From Betaproteobacteria bacterium Ga0077532 (GTDB lineage Bacteria > Pseudomonadota > Gammaproteobacteria > Burkholderiales > Ga0077523), in contig LNEE01000014.1 in the NCBI GenBank assembly GCA_001464895.1, positions 1-55,286 of the forward strand: 55,286 nucleotides of DNA, read 5' to 3'. Below the pieces are notes generated by a model. That model did not search any database. It was not told where the DNA came from and was given only the letters and a program-made list of their open reading frames with translations. The position numbers were made by a program, and so were the translations under genes. Shown here piece by piece: positions 34,908-44,508 of this stretch. Positions within the stretch are counted from its first letter, which is position 1. Each line of letters begins with the position of its first letter.

Positions 34908-36107
34908 TCAGAAGGAGGACTCGCGCTCCGGCGTCGCCGAGATCTTGTGGATCGAAAGGTCGGCGCCCTCGAACTCGGCCTCGGCATCCAGCCGGATGCC
35001 GACGAGCGCCTTGAGCCCACCGTACACGAGCGCTCCGCCGACGACCGCCACGACGACACCCGTCACCGTGCCCACCAACTGCGCGCCGATGCTGACGCCA
35101 CCCAGCCCGCCGAGTGCCTTCGCACCGAAGATTCCCGCAGCGATACCGCCCCAGGCGCCGCACAGTCCGTGCAGCGGCCACACGCCGAGGACATCGTCGA
35201 TGCGCCACCGGTTCTGCACGACCGGGAAAAGACCGACGAAGAGACCGCCGGCAACCGCCCCGGTCACCAGCGCCCCCACGGGATGCATGAGATCCGAGCC
35301 CGCACAGACCGCCACGAGACCGGCGAGCGGACCGTTGTGCACGAAGCCCGGATCGTTCCGCCCGAGGAAGAGCGCGACGAGCGTTCCGCCGACCATGGCC
35401 ATGAGGGAGTTCACCGCGACGAGACCGCTGATGTTTTCCAGGGTCTGGGCCGACATCACGTTGAAGCCGAACCAGCCCACCGTCAGGATCCACGCACCCA
35501 GCGCGAGGAACGGGATGCTGGAAGGCGGGTGGGACGACACCCCGCCGTCCTTCCGATACCGCCCCTGCCGGGGCCCCAGCAGCACCACCGCCATCAGTCC
35601 GATCCAGCCACCCACCGCGTGGACGACCACGGACCCTGCGAAATCGTGGAAGGCGAAGCCGAACGTGGCCGTGATCCAGTCCTGCACGCCGAACCGGTTG
35701 TTCCAGGCGATTCCCTCGAAGAACGGGTAGACCAGACCCACGAGGATCGCCGTCGCGGCGAGCTGCGGATGGAATCGCGCCCGCTCCGCGATGCCGCCGG
35801 ACACGATGGCCGGGATCGCCGCGGCGAACGTGAGAAGGAAGAAGAACTTGGTCAGTTCGTAGCCACTGCCCTGCACGAGGCCCTCGGCCCCGGTGAGGAA
35901 GCTGGTGCCGTAGGCGACGCCGTAGCCGACGAAGAAGTAGGCGATGGTCGACATGGAGAAATCCGCGAGGATCTTCACCAGTGCGTTGACCTGGTTCTTG
36001 CCCCGGACCGTGCCGAGTTCGAGAAAGGCGAAGCCGGCGTGCATGGCGAGCACCATGATGGCGCCGAGTAGCACGAACAGCACGTCCTGATGGCGTGCAG
36101 CCTCCAT
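34908..36107 (-). CDS. amt: Ammonium transporter (Amt family)
   Basis: Inner-membrane ammonium channel, 399 aa with about eleven hydrophobic segments. Twin pore histidines are His163 (DFAGSVVVHAVGG) and His313 (IDDVLGVWPLHGLCGAWGG); Asp155 matches the conserved Asp160 of AmtB. The tail ADLSIHKISATPE resembles the cytoplasmic end that contacts GlnK. ATG at 36107 (MEAARHQDV) follows GGAGG. No signal peptide is seen. The usual partner glnK is not adjacent on either side. Divergent from the GspE-type gene. Confidence 0.94.
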   Translation of the reverse strand: MEAARHQDVLFVLLGAIMVLAMHAGFAFLELGTVRGKNQVNALVKILADFSMSTIAYFFVGYGVAYGTSFLTGAEGLVQGSGYELTKFFFLLTFAAAIPAIVSGGIAERARFHPQLAATAILVGLVYPFFEGIAWNNRFGVQDWITATFGFAFHDFAGSVVVHAVGGWIGLMAVVLLGPRQGRYRKDGGVSSHPPSSIPFLALGAWILTVGWFGFNVMSAQTLENISGLVAVNSLMAMVGGTLVALFLGRNDPGFVHNGPLAGLVAVCAGSDLMHPVGALVTGAVAGGLFVGLFPVVQNRWRIDDVLGVWPLHGLCGAWGGIAAGIFGAKALGGLGGVSIGAQLVGTVTGVVVAVVGGALVYGGLKALVGIRLDAEAEFEGADLSIHKISATPERESSF

Positions 36108-36296
36108 GGGGAGATCCTCCAATGAGCAGTATTTTTGGTATGGGTCCTGCGGGCCGGTCCGTGTCCGGCGGGCCGTATGATGCCGCAAGGGTCGGGGGCT
36201 GACTGCACGCGCACCCACATGGTGCAGCGACCCTTCGGAACGGTCCCCACCACCGCGGAAAACAGGGACAATGGCGGCTTCGATCCCTCGCATTCC

Positions 36297-38111
36297 ATGG
36301 ACATCGCGACCCCCACGACACCCGCCCCGGATCGCCGGCTCACCCTCCAGGAAGTCCTCGACGACTTGGTGGCCGACGCTCTGGTCACGGCCGAAGCCGC
36401 CCGCGACCTGCTCGCGAAACAGCCAGCCCGCCGCGTCGCCGTCCACCCGCTGGTGCTGGTGGCCGACCAGAAGTGGCGCGATCCGCGCAATCCCAAGAAG
36501 GTGCTGACGCTCGAGCCGCTCACCGAGTGGCTGGCCGGCAAGGTGGGCCTCGACTACCTGCACGTCGACCCCTTCAAGATCGACTTCGCGGCGGTCACGA
36601 AGGTGATGTCCAATGCCTACGCCACCCGGTTCCGCATCCTGCCGGTGCAGGTCACCGCCCGGGAATGCGTGATCGCCACGTGCGAACCGTTCGTGCGCGA
36701 GTGGGAGAAGGAACTGTCCCGCGCACTGCGACTCGAGATCCGGCGGGTGGTCGCGAACCCGACGGACATCGACGCCTTCCTGGTGGAGTTCTACAACCTG
36801 GCCCGCTCGGTCCAGGGCGCCCAGCAGCAGAAGAAGGGCGAGCTGAACGACATCACCAACTTCGAGCAGCTCGTGCAGCTCGGCAGTCGCGGGCAGGTGG
36901 ACGCCAACGACCGCCACATCGTCCACATCGTCGACTGGATCTTCCAGTACGCCTTCGAGCAGCGCGCGAGCGACATCCACATGGAGCCCCGCCGCGACAC
37001 CGGCAACGTCCGGTTCCGCATCGATGGCGTGCTGCATCAGGTCTACCAGATTCCCACGCCGGTCATGGCCGCCATGACGAGCCGGATCAAGATCCTCGGC
37101 CGCATGGACGTCGTCGAGAAGCGCCGCCCGCAGGACGGCCGGATCAAGACCCTCACCCCCGACGGCCAGGAGGTCGAACTGCGCCTCTCGACGATGCCGA
37201 CCGCCTTCGGCGAGAAGCTCGTGATGCGGATCTTCAACCCGGACGTGATCGTGAAGGACTACCGGGAACTCGGGTTCTCGGAGGACGACCAGACCCGCTG
37301 GACGCGCATGACGGGCCAGCCGAACGGGATCGTGCTGGTGACGGGCCCGACCGGATCCGGCAAGACGACCACGCTCTACTCGACGCTGAAGCTGCTCGCG
37401 AAACCCGACGTCAACGTGTGCACCATCGAGGACCCCATCGAGATGGTGGAGCCGGCGTTCAACCAGATGCAGGTGCAGCACGGCATCGGCCTCGACTTCG
37501 CCGCCGGCGTGCGGACCCTGCTGCGCCAGGACCCGGACATCATCATGGTGGGTGAGATCCGCGATCTCGAAACCGCCGAGATGGCGATCCAGGCCGCGCT
37601 CACGGGTCACCTGGTGCTCTCGACGCTCCACACGAACGACGCACCCTCGGCCGTGACGCGTCTGCTCGACATCGGCGTCCCGCCCTACCTCCTGCACTCG
37701 ACGATCCTCGGCGTGATGGCGCAGCGCCTGGTCCGCACCCTCTGCCCCCACTGCCGCGAGACGGTGCCGGTGGACGACGAGACCTGGAAGATGCTGATCA
37801 ACCCGTGGCAGTCCGAACGTCCGAAGCAGGTCTGGGCGGCGCGCGGTTGCCTCGAATGCCGCATGACCGGCTACCTCGGCCGGGTGGGCATCTACGAGAT
37901 CATGCTGATGAGCCCGGAGCAGCGGAAGTTCGTGACGGCCGAGATGGATCTCGCCGATGTCCGCGAACAGGCTTACCGGGACGGCATGAAGCCGCTCCGG
38001 ATCAGCGGTGCGCTGAAGGTGGCCCAGGGCGTCACCACGATCGACGAAGTTCTCAAGGCAGCCCCGCCGTTGTCGGGGGATCGACGCCGCCGGACTGCGC
38101 CCTCGGCGTAG
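36297..38111 (+). CDS. GspE/PilB-type secretion/pilus ATPase (orphan)
   Basis: 604 aa hexameric motor ATPase of the type II secretion/type IV pilus family. An N-terminal T2SSE_N-like region (about 60–160) is followed by the ATPase core: Walker A GPTGSGKT (350–357), Asp box VCTIEDPIEM, Walker B DPDIIMVGEIRD, His box LSTLHTND and the zinc motif CPHC…CLEC (about 480–525). All catalytic parts are present. Start chosen at ATG 36297 (MDIATPTTP); an upstream ATG at 36219 is possible. No secretin, pilin or inner-membrane platform gene is nearby, so its machine cannot be named. The next gene, 26 bp on, makes and degrades c-di-GMP. Confidence 0.9.
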   Translation: MDIATPTTPAPDRRLTLQEVLDDLVADALVTAEAARDLLAKQPARRVAVHPLVLVADQKWRDPRNPKKVLTLEPLTEWLAGKVGLDYLHVDPFKIDFAAVTKVMSNAYATRFRILPVQVTARECVIATCEPFVREWEKELSRALRLEIRRVVANPTDIDAFLVEFYNLARSVQGAQQQKKGELNDITNFEQLVQLGSRGQVDANDRHIVHIVDWIFQYAFEQRASDIHMEPRRDTGNVRFRIDGVLHQVYQIPTPVMAAMTSRIKILGRMDVVEKRRPQDGRIKTLTPDGQEVELRLSTMPTAFGEKLVMRIFNPDVIVKDYRELGFSEDDQTRWTRMTGQPNGIVLVTGPTGSGKTTTLYSTLKLLAKPDVNVCTIEDPIEMVEPAFNQMQVQHGIGLDFAAGVRTLLRQDPDIIMVGEIRDLETAEMAIQAALTGHLVLSTLHTNDAPSAVTRLLDIGVPPYLLHSTILGVMAQRLVRTLCPHCRETVPVDDETWKMLINPWQSERPKQVWAARGCLECRMTGYLGRVGIYEIMLMSPEQRKFVTAEMDLADVREQAYRDGMKPLRISGALKVAQGVTTIDEVLKAAPPLSGDRRRRTAPSA

Positions 38112-38137
38112 GCCCCGTTGTGAAAGAGGTGCGTGCC

Positions 38138-41100
38138 ATGACGCCAACGAATCCGCCCGTCGCAAGAAGCCCGGTCGTCACCACGTGGTTCGCCGCGGCG
38201 GTGGTGCTGCTTGCGGGTGGTGCAGGCCAGCTGCTCGACCATCTCGGCGGCGCGCCGCTGCCGTTCGCCCCCGCACTGGGCGTGGCCGGTGCCGTACTCG
38301 TCCTGCGCGGCTGGAGCCACTGGCCTGGCGTCGCCATCGCCCTCGGGCTGCTCGCGCTCGCCTCGGAAGGCGCCGTCCGGCCGGGGCTCATTGCAGGTCT
38401 CGCGGAGGTCGGCGCCGCCTCCGTGGCAGCCCTGCTCGTCCGCCGACTGCTGGTCGCGGACCGCTCCGCCTCGACGCAGCGCGTTCTGGCCACCATGGCT
38501 GCCGCGGTCGTGCTGCCGGCCCTGCTGCCCGGCATTGCCACGGTCATCCTCCATACGTTCCCGGACGGCGTCCGTGCCTGGTGCGGCGGCTTCATCGGCC
38601 TCCTCGCGACGCTCCCGGCGGCGTTTGCATGGCAGGCGATCGCCACGCGGGGGTCGTCCAGAGGGAACGAAGCACCGGCCGAGGCACCGTCGCCGGATAT
38701 CCGCGGATCCCGCGTCTACCTGCACACGATCATCGACGCCATCCCGAGCCCGGTGCTCGTGAAGGACGCCGCGCATCGCTACGTCGCGGTCAACGATGCG
38801 TTCGAGCGATTCTTCAGGCGCACTTCCGACCTGATCCTGGGCCGGACCGACCGGGATTTCTTCGACAAGAAGGACGCCGACTTCTTCATCGGCACCGACG
38901 TCCGCGCCCTGTCCGGCGAGGCCGACGTCCACTACGAGTATCCGTACCGCATCCAGGACGAGACCGTCTGGATGATGGTGCAGAAGACGCGCATGGCGGG
39001 CCCGGACGGGACGCCCTTCATCCTGCTGATCATGATCGACGTCACCGCGCGCCGCGCCGCCGAGGAGAAGGTCCGCGCCAACGAGCAACGCTTCCGCGGA
39101 CTCACGGCGATGTCGGCCGACTGGTACTGGGAGCAGGATGCCGAGTTGCGATTCACGTACATCTCCCCGACGGCGGAGGGACGCGCCGTCGCCGAGCCCG
39201 CGGACCTCATCGGCAGGACGCGCTTCGACGACCACTTCGAGTGGGAATCCCCCACTGCCGAGCAGGCGCATCGGGAGATCACTGCCGCCCGCAAGCCCTT
39301 CCGAGATCTCGTGGTCCGCGGCCGGAAGACGGGCCGCTGGGGGCTGTCGAGCGGCGACCCGGTATTCGACGACGCGGGCGACTTCATCGGTTATCGCGGC
39401 GTGGGGCGCGACATCACCGACCTCAAACGCGTCGAGGAACAGCTCCGCCGCAGCGAGGCGCGGTTCCGCGACTTCGCCGAAGCCGCCGGCGAATTCGTCT
39501 GGGAGACCGATGCCGAGCGGCGCTACACCTTCCTCTCGCCCAAGGTGAAGAACGTCCTCGAGTACAGCGACCGAGACCTCATCGGGCGGCGCGTCGCCGA
39601 GCTGATGCCGGCGGGCGAGGCCGAGCGCGTGGAGCGCTGGCTCGAGGAGAACACCGAGGCCGACGGCGCGTTCCGCGATCTCGAACACATGGTCCTCACC
39701 CGCTCGGGCAACACGGTCTGGATCATGGTGAATGCGGTCGCGGTGCGAGACGCCGCCGGGGCCGTGATCGGGCATCGGGGCACCGTGCGCGACGTCACCG
39801 ATCGCAAGCAGGCCGAGGAGCGCATCAGCCAGCTCGCCACGCGCGATCCACTCACGGGGCTGCCGAATCGCCTGCTGCTCCACGACCGTCTCGAACAGGC
39901 GCTCGTGAACGCGCGGCGCAGCCGCGAGTCGGTGGCGCTGATGTTCCTCGACCTCGACCGATTCAAGAACATCAACGACTCGCTGGGCCACCACGTCGGT
40001 GACCTGCTGCTGAAGGAGGTCGCCGCGCGCGTCCAGGGCTGCCTGCGCAAGGGTGACACCCTCTCGCGGCTGGGTGGCGACGAGTTCGTCGTGACCGTCG
40101 AGGGGCTGCAGCACGCGGAGGACGCCGCGCAGGTGGCGCGCAAGATTCTCAACTCGCTGGCACGCCCGATGGAGATCGCCGGGAACACGCTGACCACATC
40201 GTGCTCCGTCGGCATCAGCATCTTCCCGGCGGACGGCGACGACTCGGCCACGTTGATGAAGAACGCCGACACCGCGATGTACCACGCGAAGGAGAAGGGC
40301 CGCCGCAACTACCAGTTCTTCTCGCGCGAGATGAACATCCGGGCCGTCGAGCGCCACGATCTCGAGACCGCGCTGCGCCTCGCGCTCGACCACGACGAGT
40401 TCGTGCTGCACTACCAGCCGCAAGTGGACATCGCGTCGAGCAAGGTGATCGGCGTCGAGGCACTGCTGCGCTGGCAACACCCGCGCAAGGGCCTCGTGGC
40501 GCCGTCGATGTTCATGGATGTCGCCGAGGAGACCGGGCTCATCGAAGCGATCGGTTTGTGGGCCCTCCGGGCCGCGTGCGAGCAGAACAAGCGTTGGCAG
40601 GAGGCCGGCCTCCCGCCGCTGCGCATGGCCGTCAACATCTCTGCCCGCCAGTTCGACCAGCCACGCGAGTTCGCGAAATCCTTGAACCGCATCCTCGCCA
40701 TGACCGGCCTCGATCCGTCGTGGCTGGAACTCGAGATGACGGAGTCCGTGCTCTGGAAGACAGCCGACGAGAGCATCCAGGTCCTTCGCAAGCTCGGGAA
40801 GAACGGCACGCGCATCGCGGTCGACGATTTCGGGACGGGGTACTCGTCCCTCGCGTACCTGAACCAGCTGCCCATTCACACGCTGAAGATCGACCGCTCG
40901 TTCGTGCGCGAGCTGGGCTCGAACAAGGAGAGCGACGTCATCGTCGCCACGATCATCGGCATGGCACACGGCCTCAAGCTGCGCGTCACCGCCGAGGGCG
41001 TCGACAACCTCGCGCAACTGGCGATGCTGAAGCGCCTCGGCTGCGACGAGCACCAGGGGTTCCTGTTCAGCAAACCCCTGCCCCCCGAGGAAATCGTGCG

Positions 41101-41140
41101 GCGCTACCTGGCGCCGCGCCAGCTGAACTTCGGCGGGTGA
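38138..41140 (+). CDS. Membrane PAS-PAS-PAS-GGDEF-EAL c-di-GMP enzyme
   Basis: 1000 aa. Several membrane helices in residues 10–170 (MASE-like), three PAS domains (about 190–305, 315–430, 440–555), then GGDEF and EAL. The diguanylate cyclase site is intact (RLGGDEF, 646–650) and so is the inhibitory site RKGD at 637–640, five residues upstream. The EAL domain keeps EAL (774–776), NISARQF, ELEMTES, DDFGTGYSS, KIDRSFV and AEGV, so phosphodiesterase activity is expected too. ATG at 38138 follows AAAGAGG. Net output depends on the PAS signals, which are unknown. Follows the GspE-type ATPase by 26 bp, probably as one transcript. Confidence 0.94.
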   Translation: MTPTNPPVARSPVVTTWFAAAVVLLAGGAGQLLDHLGGAPLPFAPALGVAGAVLVLRGWSHWPGVAIALGLLALASEGAVRPGLIAGLAEVGAASVAALLVRRLLVADRSASTQRVLATMAAAVVLPALLPGIATVILHTFPDGVRAWCGGFIGLLATLPAAFAWQAIATRGSSRGNEAPAEAPSPDIRGSRVYLHTIIDAIPSPVLVKDAAHRYVAVNDAFERFFRRTSDLILGRTDRDFFDKKDADFFIGTDVRALSGEADVHYEYPYRIQDETVWMMVQKTRMAGPDGTPFILLIMIDVTARRAAEEKVRANEQRFRGLTAMSADWYWEQDAELRFTYISPTAEGRAVAEPADLIGRTRFDDHFEWESPTAEQAHREITAARKPFRDLVVRGRKTGRWGLSSGDPVFDDAGDFIGYRGVGRDITDLKRVEEQLRRSEARFRDFAEAAGEFVWETDAERRYTFLSPKVKNVLEYSDRDLIGRRVAELMPAGEAERVERWLEENTEADGAFRDLEHMVLTRSGNTVWIMVNAVAVRDAAGAVIGHRGTVRDVTDRKQAEERISQLATRDPLTGLPNRLLLHDRLEQALVNARRSRESVALMFLDLDRFKNINDSLGHHVGDLLLKEVAARVQGCLRKGDTLSRLGGDEFVVTVEGLQHAEDAAQVARKILNSLARPMEIAGNTLTTSCSVGISIFPADGDDSATLMKNADTAMYHAKEKGRRNYQFFSREMNIRAVERHDLETALRLALDHDEFVLHYQPQVDIASSKVIGVEALLRWQHPRKGLVAPSMFMDVAEETGLIEAIGLWALRAACEQNKRWQEAGLPPLRMAVNISARQFDQPREFAKSLNRILAMTGLDPSWLELEMTESVLWKTADESIQVLRKLGKNGTRIAVDDFGTGYSSLAYLNQLPIHTLKIDRSFVRELGSNKESDVIVATIIGMAHGLKLRVTAEGVDNLAQLAMLKRLGCDEHQGFLFSKPLPPEEIVRRYLAPRQLNFGG

Positions 41141-41219
41141 AGGTACCTGGCCTCGGCGCCCCCTGCGAGGGCAGCACAAGACGCCGAGGCGTTCCCATCT
41201 GCCCTGTGAGCCGGCACTT

Positions 41220-41879
41220 CTAGGTCCGCTTCCGCGCCACCACGGTCCCGACGACGCACGCGCCCAGCAACGCCAGAACGCCCGGCTCTGGTGTCTGGTG
41301 CGCCGGGACGGGCGTGTAGTCGTAGACAATCGATGCCCCGCAGGCCGCCTGCGTCGCCTGATCCACCGCGACGTTGCCGCCGCCCCCTGCGATGCTGATG
41401 CCGCTCAACGATTCGCAACTGACGCTGAACGTACCGACGCCCACGAAAAGAGACGACGGCGGAAGCGGGTTCACCGACATGGCATCCACGAGCGGCCCGA
41501 AAAAGGCCGTGTCTCCGGATGCGATGTTGACAAAGCCTGTCGCGTTCGTGAGCGAGATCACCGGATTCACCAGCAGCGCGCCGAGGCCGACCAGGGAGGA
41601 CGAGAAGAACAGGTCCGTCGAAACGGCAGCGCTCACCAATTGGTCCTGCACGGCCGTGTTGGTGAGCGACAGCGTCGTCTCGTTCCTACCGGAGAGCGTC
41701 AGGATCACCGAGTTCAGTATGCCGAGGGACGGATCGAACAGTCCGAGGTTGCCGGTCTGATTGAGTTCGGTGAGTTCGAGAGGGTTGGAGAAATCGAACC
41801 CGAGGGTAGCTGCCGGGGCGACACCCGGAATGGCGATGACGGCAGCAGCGATCGCGGTCATGAGGCTGCGTCGGATCAT
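41220..41879 (-). CDS. PEP-CTERM sorting-signal protein (choice-of-anchor E-like)
   Basis: 219 aa exported protein. Signal peptide at 1–24 (LMTAIAAAVIAIPGVAPAAT), a beta-rich body with many Ser/Thr/Asn residues (TLSGRNETTLSLTNTAV), and a C-terminal PEP-CTERM tripartite signal: TPEPG, a hydrophobic stretch LALLGACVVGTVV and the basic end ARKRT. Such proteins are processed by an exosortase and linked to exopolysaccharide; no exosortase gene is in the window. The body resembles 'choice-of-anchor E' proteins, a tentative call. ATG at 41879 follows AGGAG. Confidence 0.88.
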   Translation of the reverse strand: MIRRSLMTAIAAAVIAIPGVAPAATLGFDFSNPLELTELNQTGNLGLFDPSLGILNSVILTLSGRNETTLSLTNTAVQDQLVSAAVSTDLFFSSSLVGLGALLVNPVISLTNATGFVNIASGDTAFFGPLVDAMSVNPLPPSSLFVGVGTFSVSCESLSGISIAGGGGNVAVDQATQAACGASIVYDYTPVPAHQTPEPGVLALLGACVVGTVVARKRT

Positions 41880-42027
41880 GGGTCTGACTCCTGGAAATGG
41901 ATGCTTCACGCCGACGTTTCGGTCCCGCATCGAGGCGGGATCCGGCCACGATCCCCGGCGCGCGCTGTGGATGCATGGTCGGCACGGAGCATCCTGCAAA
42001 GCCGGGCGTCCCTCCGTGCGGTATCGC

Positions 42028-43023
42028 TCATTTGCGCGGGGCGGCGCCCCCCTCGCGATCAGCCTCTCGGCGGCGAAGCTGCTTCGCGATGAAGCGCCAG
42101 GCCAAACCCGAGACGTCCGGCCCCCGTGCATCGCTGAAGGGCAGCCCGGCAGGCCCTCCGCTCCATGCGTGGTCCAACCCATCGATCTCGACGAGGGAGG
42201 CGACGAGGCGCCCTTCGCGCGTGAAGTCGGAAATGTTCATGGAATGGCGCCTGCCACGCCGCACGGTCCGCGGGGTGCTGGCTCGCGCGCCTGCGGCCTC
42301 TGCCCAGATCAGCGCAGCCGCACGGCCATTGCTCGGGGCGACGACCCGGTCGGCACATCCCTGGATCACAAGGAGCGGCGGCCAGTCGGCGGCCATCACA
42401 GCGGGCGACACGTCCAGTGGACGCGTGCACTGTCCACCGCGCATCGCGGCCAGCGCGGATCGGGGAGATGTAGCCGTCCCCGGCGGAATGCCCGAGTGCA
42501 TCACCAGCGCCAGGAATCGGTGTGGATGCAGCGTCACGAGAAGCGCGGCCATGCTGGCACCCGCGGACATTCCGGCGAGGGCGACGCGCGAGAGGTCCGC
42601 AGGATGCGCCCGGCACACCTGATCGATCGCTGACAGGATCGAGGCTGCCTCCCGGGCGGCGCGTCCGTTGGCGGTGTCGAACCAGTTCCAGCAGGCCCTG
42701 GGATTCGCCAGTCTCCCCTGCTCGGGGTACAGAACAACGAAACGCTCGCGGATCGCTATGCGGTTCATCCGGGTGCTGGCGGCGAATGTGGTGGCGTCCT
42801 GAAGACATCCGTGCAGCATGACGACCAGCGGCAGGCTCTCCCCTTCCTTCAAGCCCTCGGGGCAGAACAGTCGATAGCGGCGCGGACCATGAACTCCGAC
42901 GGCGATCCCGGACGTCCAGTGCCCGAGGTCGGTCGCCGGCTTCCGAACGCGAGCCGAGGAAGACTTCGCGCTCCTGACGGCTCGCTGTCCGGACCGGACG
43001 ACGAGCCTCGTCATCGACGCCAT
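42028..43023 (-). CDS. PHB depolymerase family esterase
   Basis: About 331 aa alpha/beta hydrolase of the PHB-depolymerase/LpqC esterase family. Oxyanion region LPLVVMLHGCLQDATTFA, nucleophile in LAGMSAGASMAA (GxSxG), a likely catalytic Asp in VIQGCADRVVAPSNG and the His in IDGLDHAWSGG. No clear signal peptide follows ATG 43023; an alternative GTG at 43071 adds 16 residues. The cysteine in HGC and CWNW matches the family. It may be an intracellular polyhydroxybutyrate depolymerase or a feruloyl-type esterase; the substrate is not determined. It is preceded by a 263-bp gap in which no gene was recognised. Confidence 0.85.
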   Translation of the reverse strand: MASMTRLVVRSGQRAVRSAKSSSARVRKPATDLGHWTSGIAVGVHGPRRYRLFCPEGLKEGESLPLVVMLHGCLQDATTFAASTRMNRIAIRERFVVLYPEQGRLANPRACWNWFDTANGRAAREAASILSAIDQVCRAHPADLSRVALAGMSAGASMAALLVTLHPHRFLALVMHSGIPPGTATSPRSALAAMRGGQCTRPLDVSPAVMAADWPPLLVIQGCADRVVAPSNGRAAALIWAEAAGARASTPRTVRRGRRHSMNISDFTREGRLVASLVEIDGLDHAWSGGPAGLPFSDARGPDVSGLAWRFIAKQLRRREADREGGAAPRK

Positions 43024-43286
43024 GGTTTTCGCGATCACCCGCGCCCACGAGGACGCACGACGACGTCTCACGCGCGGCCGTCGGGTACGGCGCGGGCAGT
43101 GTGCTTCTGGTGGTGCGACGACGGCTGTCGGCGCGTGTCCGTTCGATTCAATGACTTCATCGGCCTCGTCTCGCCTGCGACCGCAAGCATCGCCGGTGAG
43201 CGTCGGAAAAACCGTGCGCTATCGAACGCGACTACACGACGGCTTGGCGTCGGAACCTGCGGTCGTCGGACCGTGCCTCGCAACCG
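43024..43286. other. Intergenic gap, no gene recognised
   Basis: Gap between the VWA gene stop and the esterase start. A 71-codon open frame on the minus strand (43068–43283) has low-complexity Arg/Pro composition and no ribosome site, so it is not called. No terminator hairpin with a T tract was seen. It may hold the esterase promoter. Confidence 0.4.
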
Positions 43287-44465
43287 CTACCGCGTCAGCT
43301 CCCGCATCGCCTGTTCGAGGCCCGAGAGCGTGAGCGGATACATGCGGTCGCCCATCAGCTGCTTCGTCATCCGCACGGACTCGTAGTAGTCCCAGCGGTC
43401 CTCGGGCTGCGGATTGATCCACACGGCCTTCGGGTAGACATCGAGGATGCGCTGAAGCCAGACGGCGCCGGCCTCCTCGTTGTGGTGCTCGACCGACCCG
43501 CCGGGATACGCGATCTCGTACGGGCTCATCGTGGCGTCGCCCACGATGATCACCTTGTAGTCGTGCGGATAGGTGTGCATCAGGGGGAACGTGCCGTACC
43601 GCTCGCTGTTGCGGCGGCGGTTATCCTTCCACACGCTCTCGTACAGGAAGTTGTGGAAGTAGAAGTACTCGAGGTGCTTGAACTCGCTGCGCGCGGCCGA
43701 GAACAGTTCCTCGCAGACGCGCACGTGGTCGTCCATGGAGCCGCCCACGTCGAGGAACAGCAGCACCTTCACGGCGTTGTGGCGCTCGGGGACCATCCGG
43801 ATGTCGAGCCAACCCGCGTTGCGCGCGGTGGAACGGATGGTGTCGTCGAGGTCGAGCTCCTCGGCAGCACCCTCGCGCGCAAACCTGCGCAGGCGGCGCA
43901 GCGCCACCTTGATGTTGCGGGTGCCGATCTCGACATCGTCGTCGAGATTGCGGAACTGCCGCTCGTCCCACACCTTCACGGCGCTGCGGTTGCGGCCACC
44001 CTCCTGGCCGATGCGTACACCCTCGGGGTTGAATCCGTACGCGCCGAACGGCGAGGTGCCCGCGGTGCCGATCCACTTCGACCCACCCTGATGCCGCCCT
44101 TTCTGCTCGTCGAGCCGCTGCTTCAGCGTCTCCATGAGCTTCTCCCAGCCGCCCAGCGATTCGACGAGTTTCTTGTCCTCGTCGGACAGCAGCAGCTCCG
44201 CCTGCTTCTTCAGCCAGTCCTCGGGGATCATTGCCAGCAGCCCGTCCGGCAGTGCCGCGATGCCCTTGAAGTACGACGCGAACACGCGGTCGAACTTGTC
44301 GTAGTGGGACTCGTCCTTCACGAGACAGGCGCGCGCGAGGTAGTAGAAGCCTTCGACGCGGTAGTCGGCGAGCCCGGCCTGCATGGCCTCCAGGAGCGTG
44401 AGGTACTCGCGCACGGAGACCGGCACGCCGCCGGTTTTCAGTTCGAGGAAGAAGTCGGTGAGCAT
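43287..44465 (-). CDS. VWA domain-containing protein, CoxE-like
   Basis: 392 aa. The N-terminal half is a helical CoxE-like region (MLTDFFLELKTGGVPVSVREYLTLLEA). The C-terminal half is a von Willebrand A domain whose metal-ion-dependent adhesion site begins VLLFLDVGGSMDDHV (DxGxS) with a later VIIVGDATMSPYE. These proteins usually act with a MoxR AAA+ ATPase as a metal-insertion or assembly chaperone pair. The matching MoxR gene lies 2.7 kb upstream on the same strand, separated by DUF427, egtB and egtD. ATG at 44465 lies 43 bp after the egtD stop. Confidence 0.9.
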   Translation of the reverse strand: MLTDFFLELKTGGVPVSVREYLTLLEAMQAGLADYRVEGFYYLARACLVKDESHYDKFDRVFASYFKGIAALPDGLLAMIPEDWLKKQAELLLSDEDKKLVESLGGWEKLMETLKQRLDEQKGRHQGGSKWIGTAGTSPFGAYGFNPEGVRIGQEGGRNRSAVKVWDERQFRNLDDDVEIGTRNIKVALRRLRRFAREGAAEELDLDDTIRSTARNAGWLDIRMVPERHNAVKVLLFLDVGGSMDDHVRVCEELFSAARSEFKHLEYFYFHNFLYESVWKDNRRRNSERYGTFPLMHTYPHDYKVIIVGDATMSPYEIAYPGGSVEHHNEEAGAVWLQRILDVYPKAVWINPQPEDRWDYYESVRMTKQLMGDRMYPLTLSGLEQAMRELTR

Positions 44466-44508
44466 GGCGTCAGGACGATGGGCTCGGTGTCTGCATTCCA
44501 GGGACCGC

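Noticed and set aside
36108..36296. Sigma-54 promoter before amt
   Set aside because: No TGGCAC-N5-TTGC match was found in the divergent gap, although nitrogen control would be expected.
36108..38165. Long minus-strand open frame continuous with the front of amt
   Set aside because: Amt homology begins at the ATG at 36107 with a good ribosome site. The upstream part is antisense to the GspE-type gene and has no family features.
43068..43283. 71-codon open frame on the minus strand between esterase and VWA genes
   Set aside because: No ribosome site, no homologue recognised and shadow-like Arg/Pro composition.
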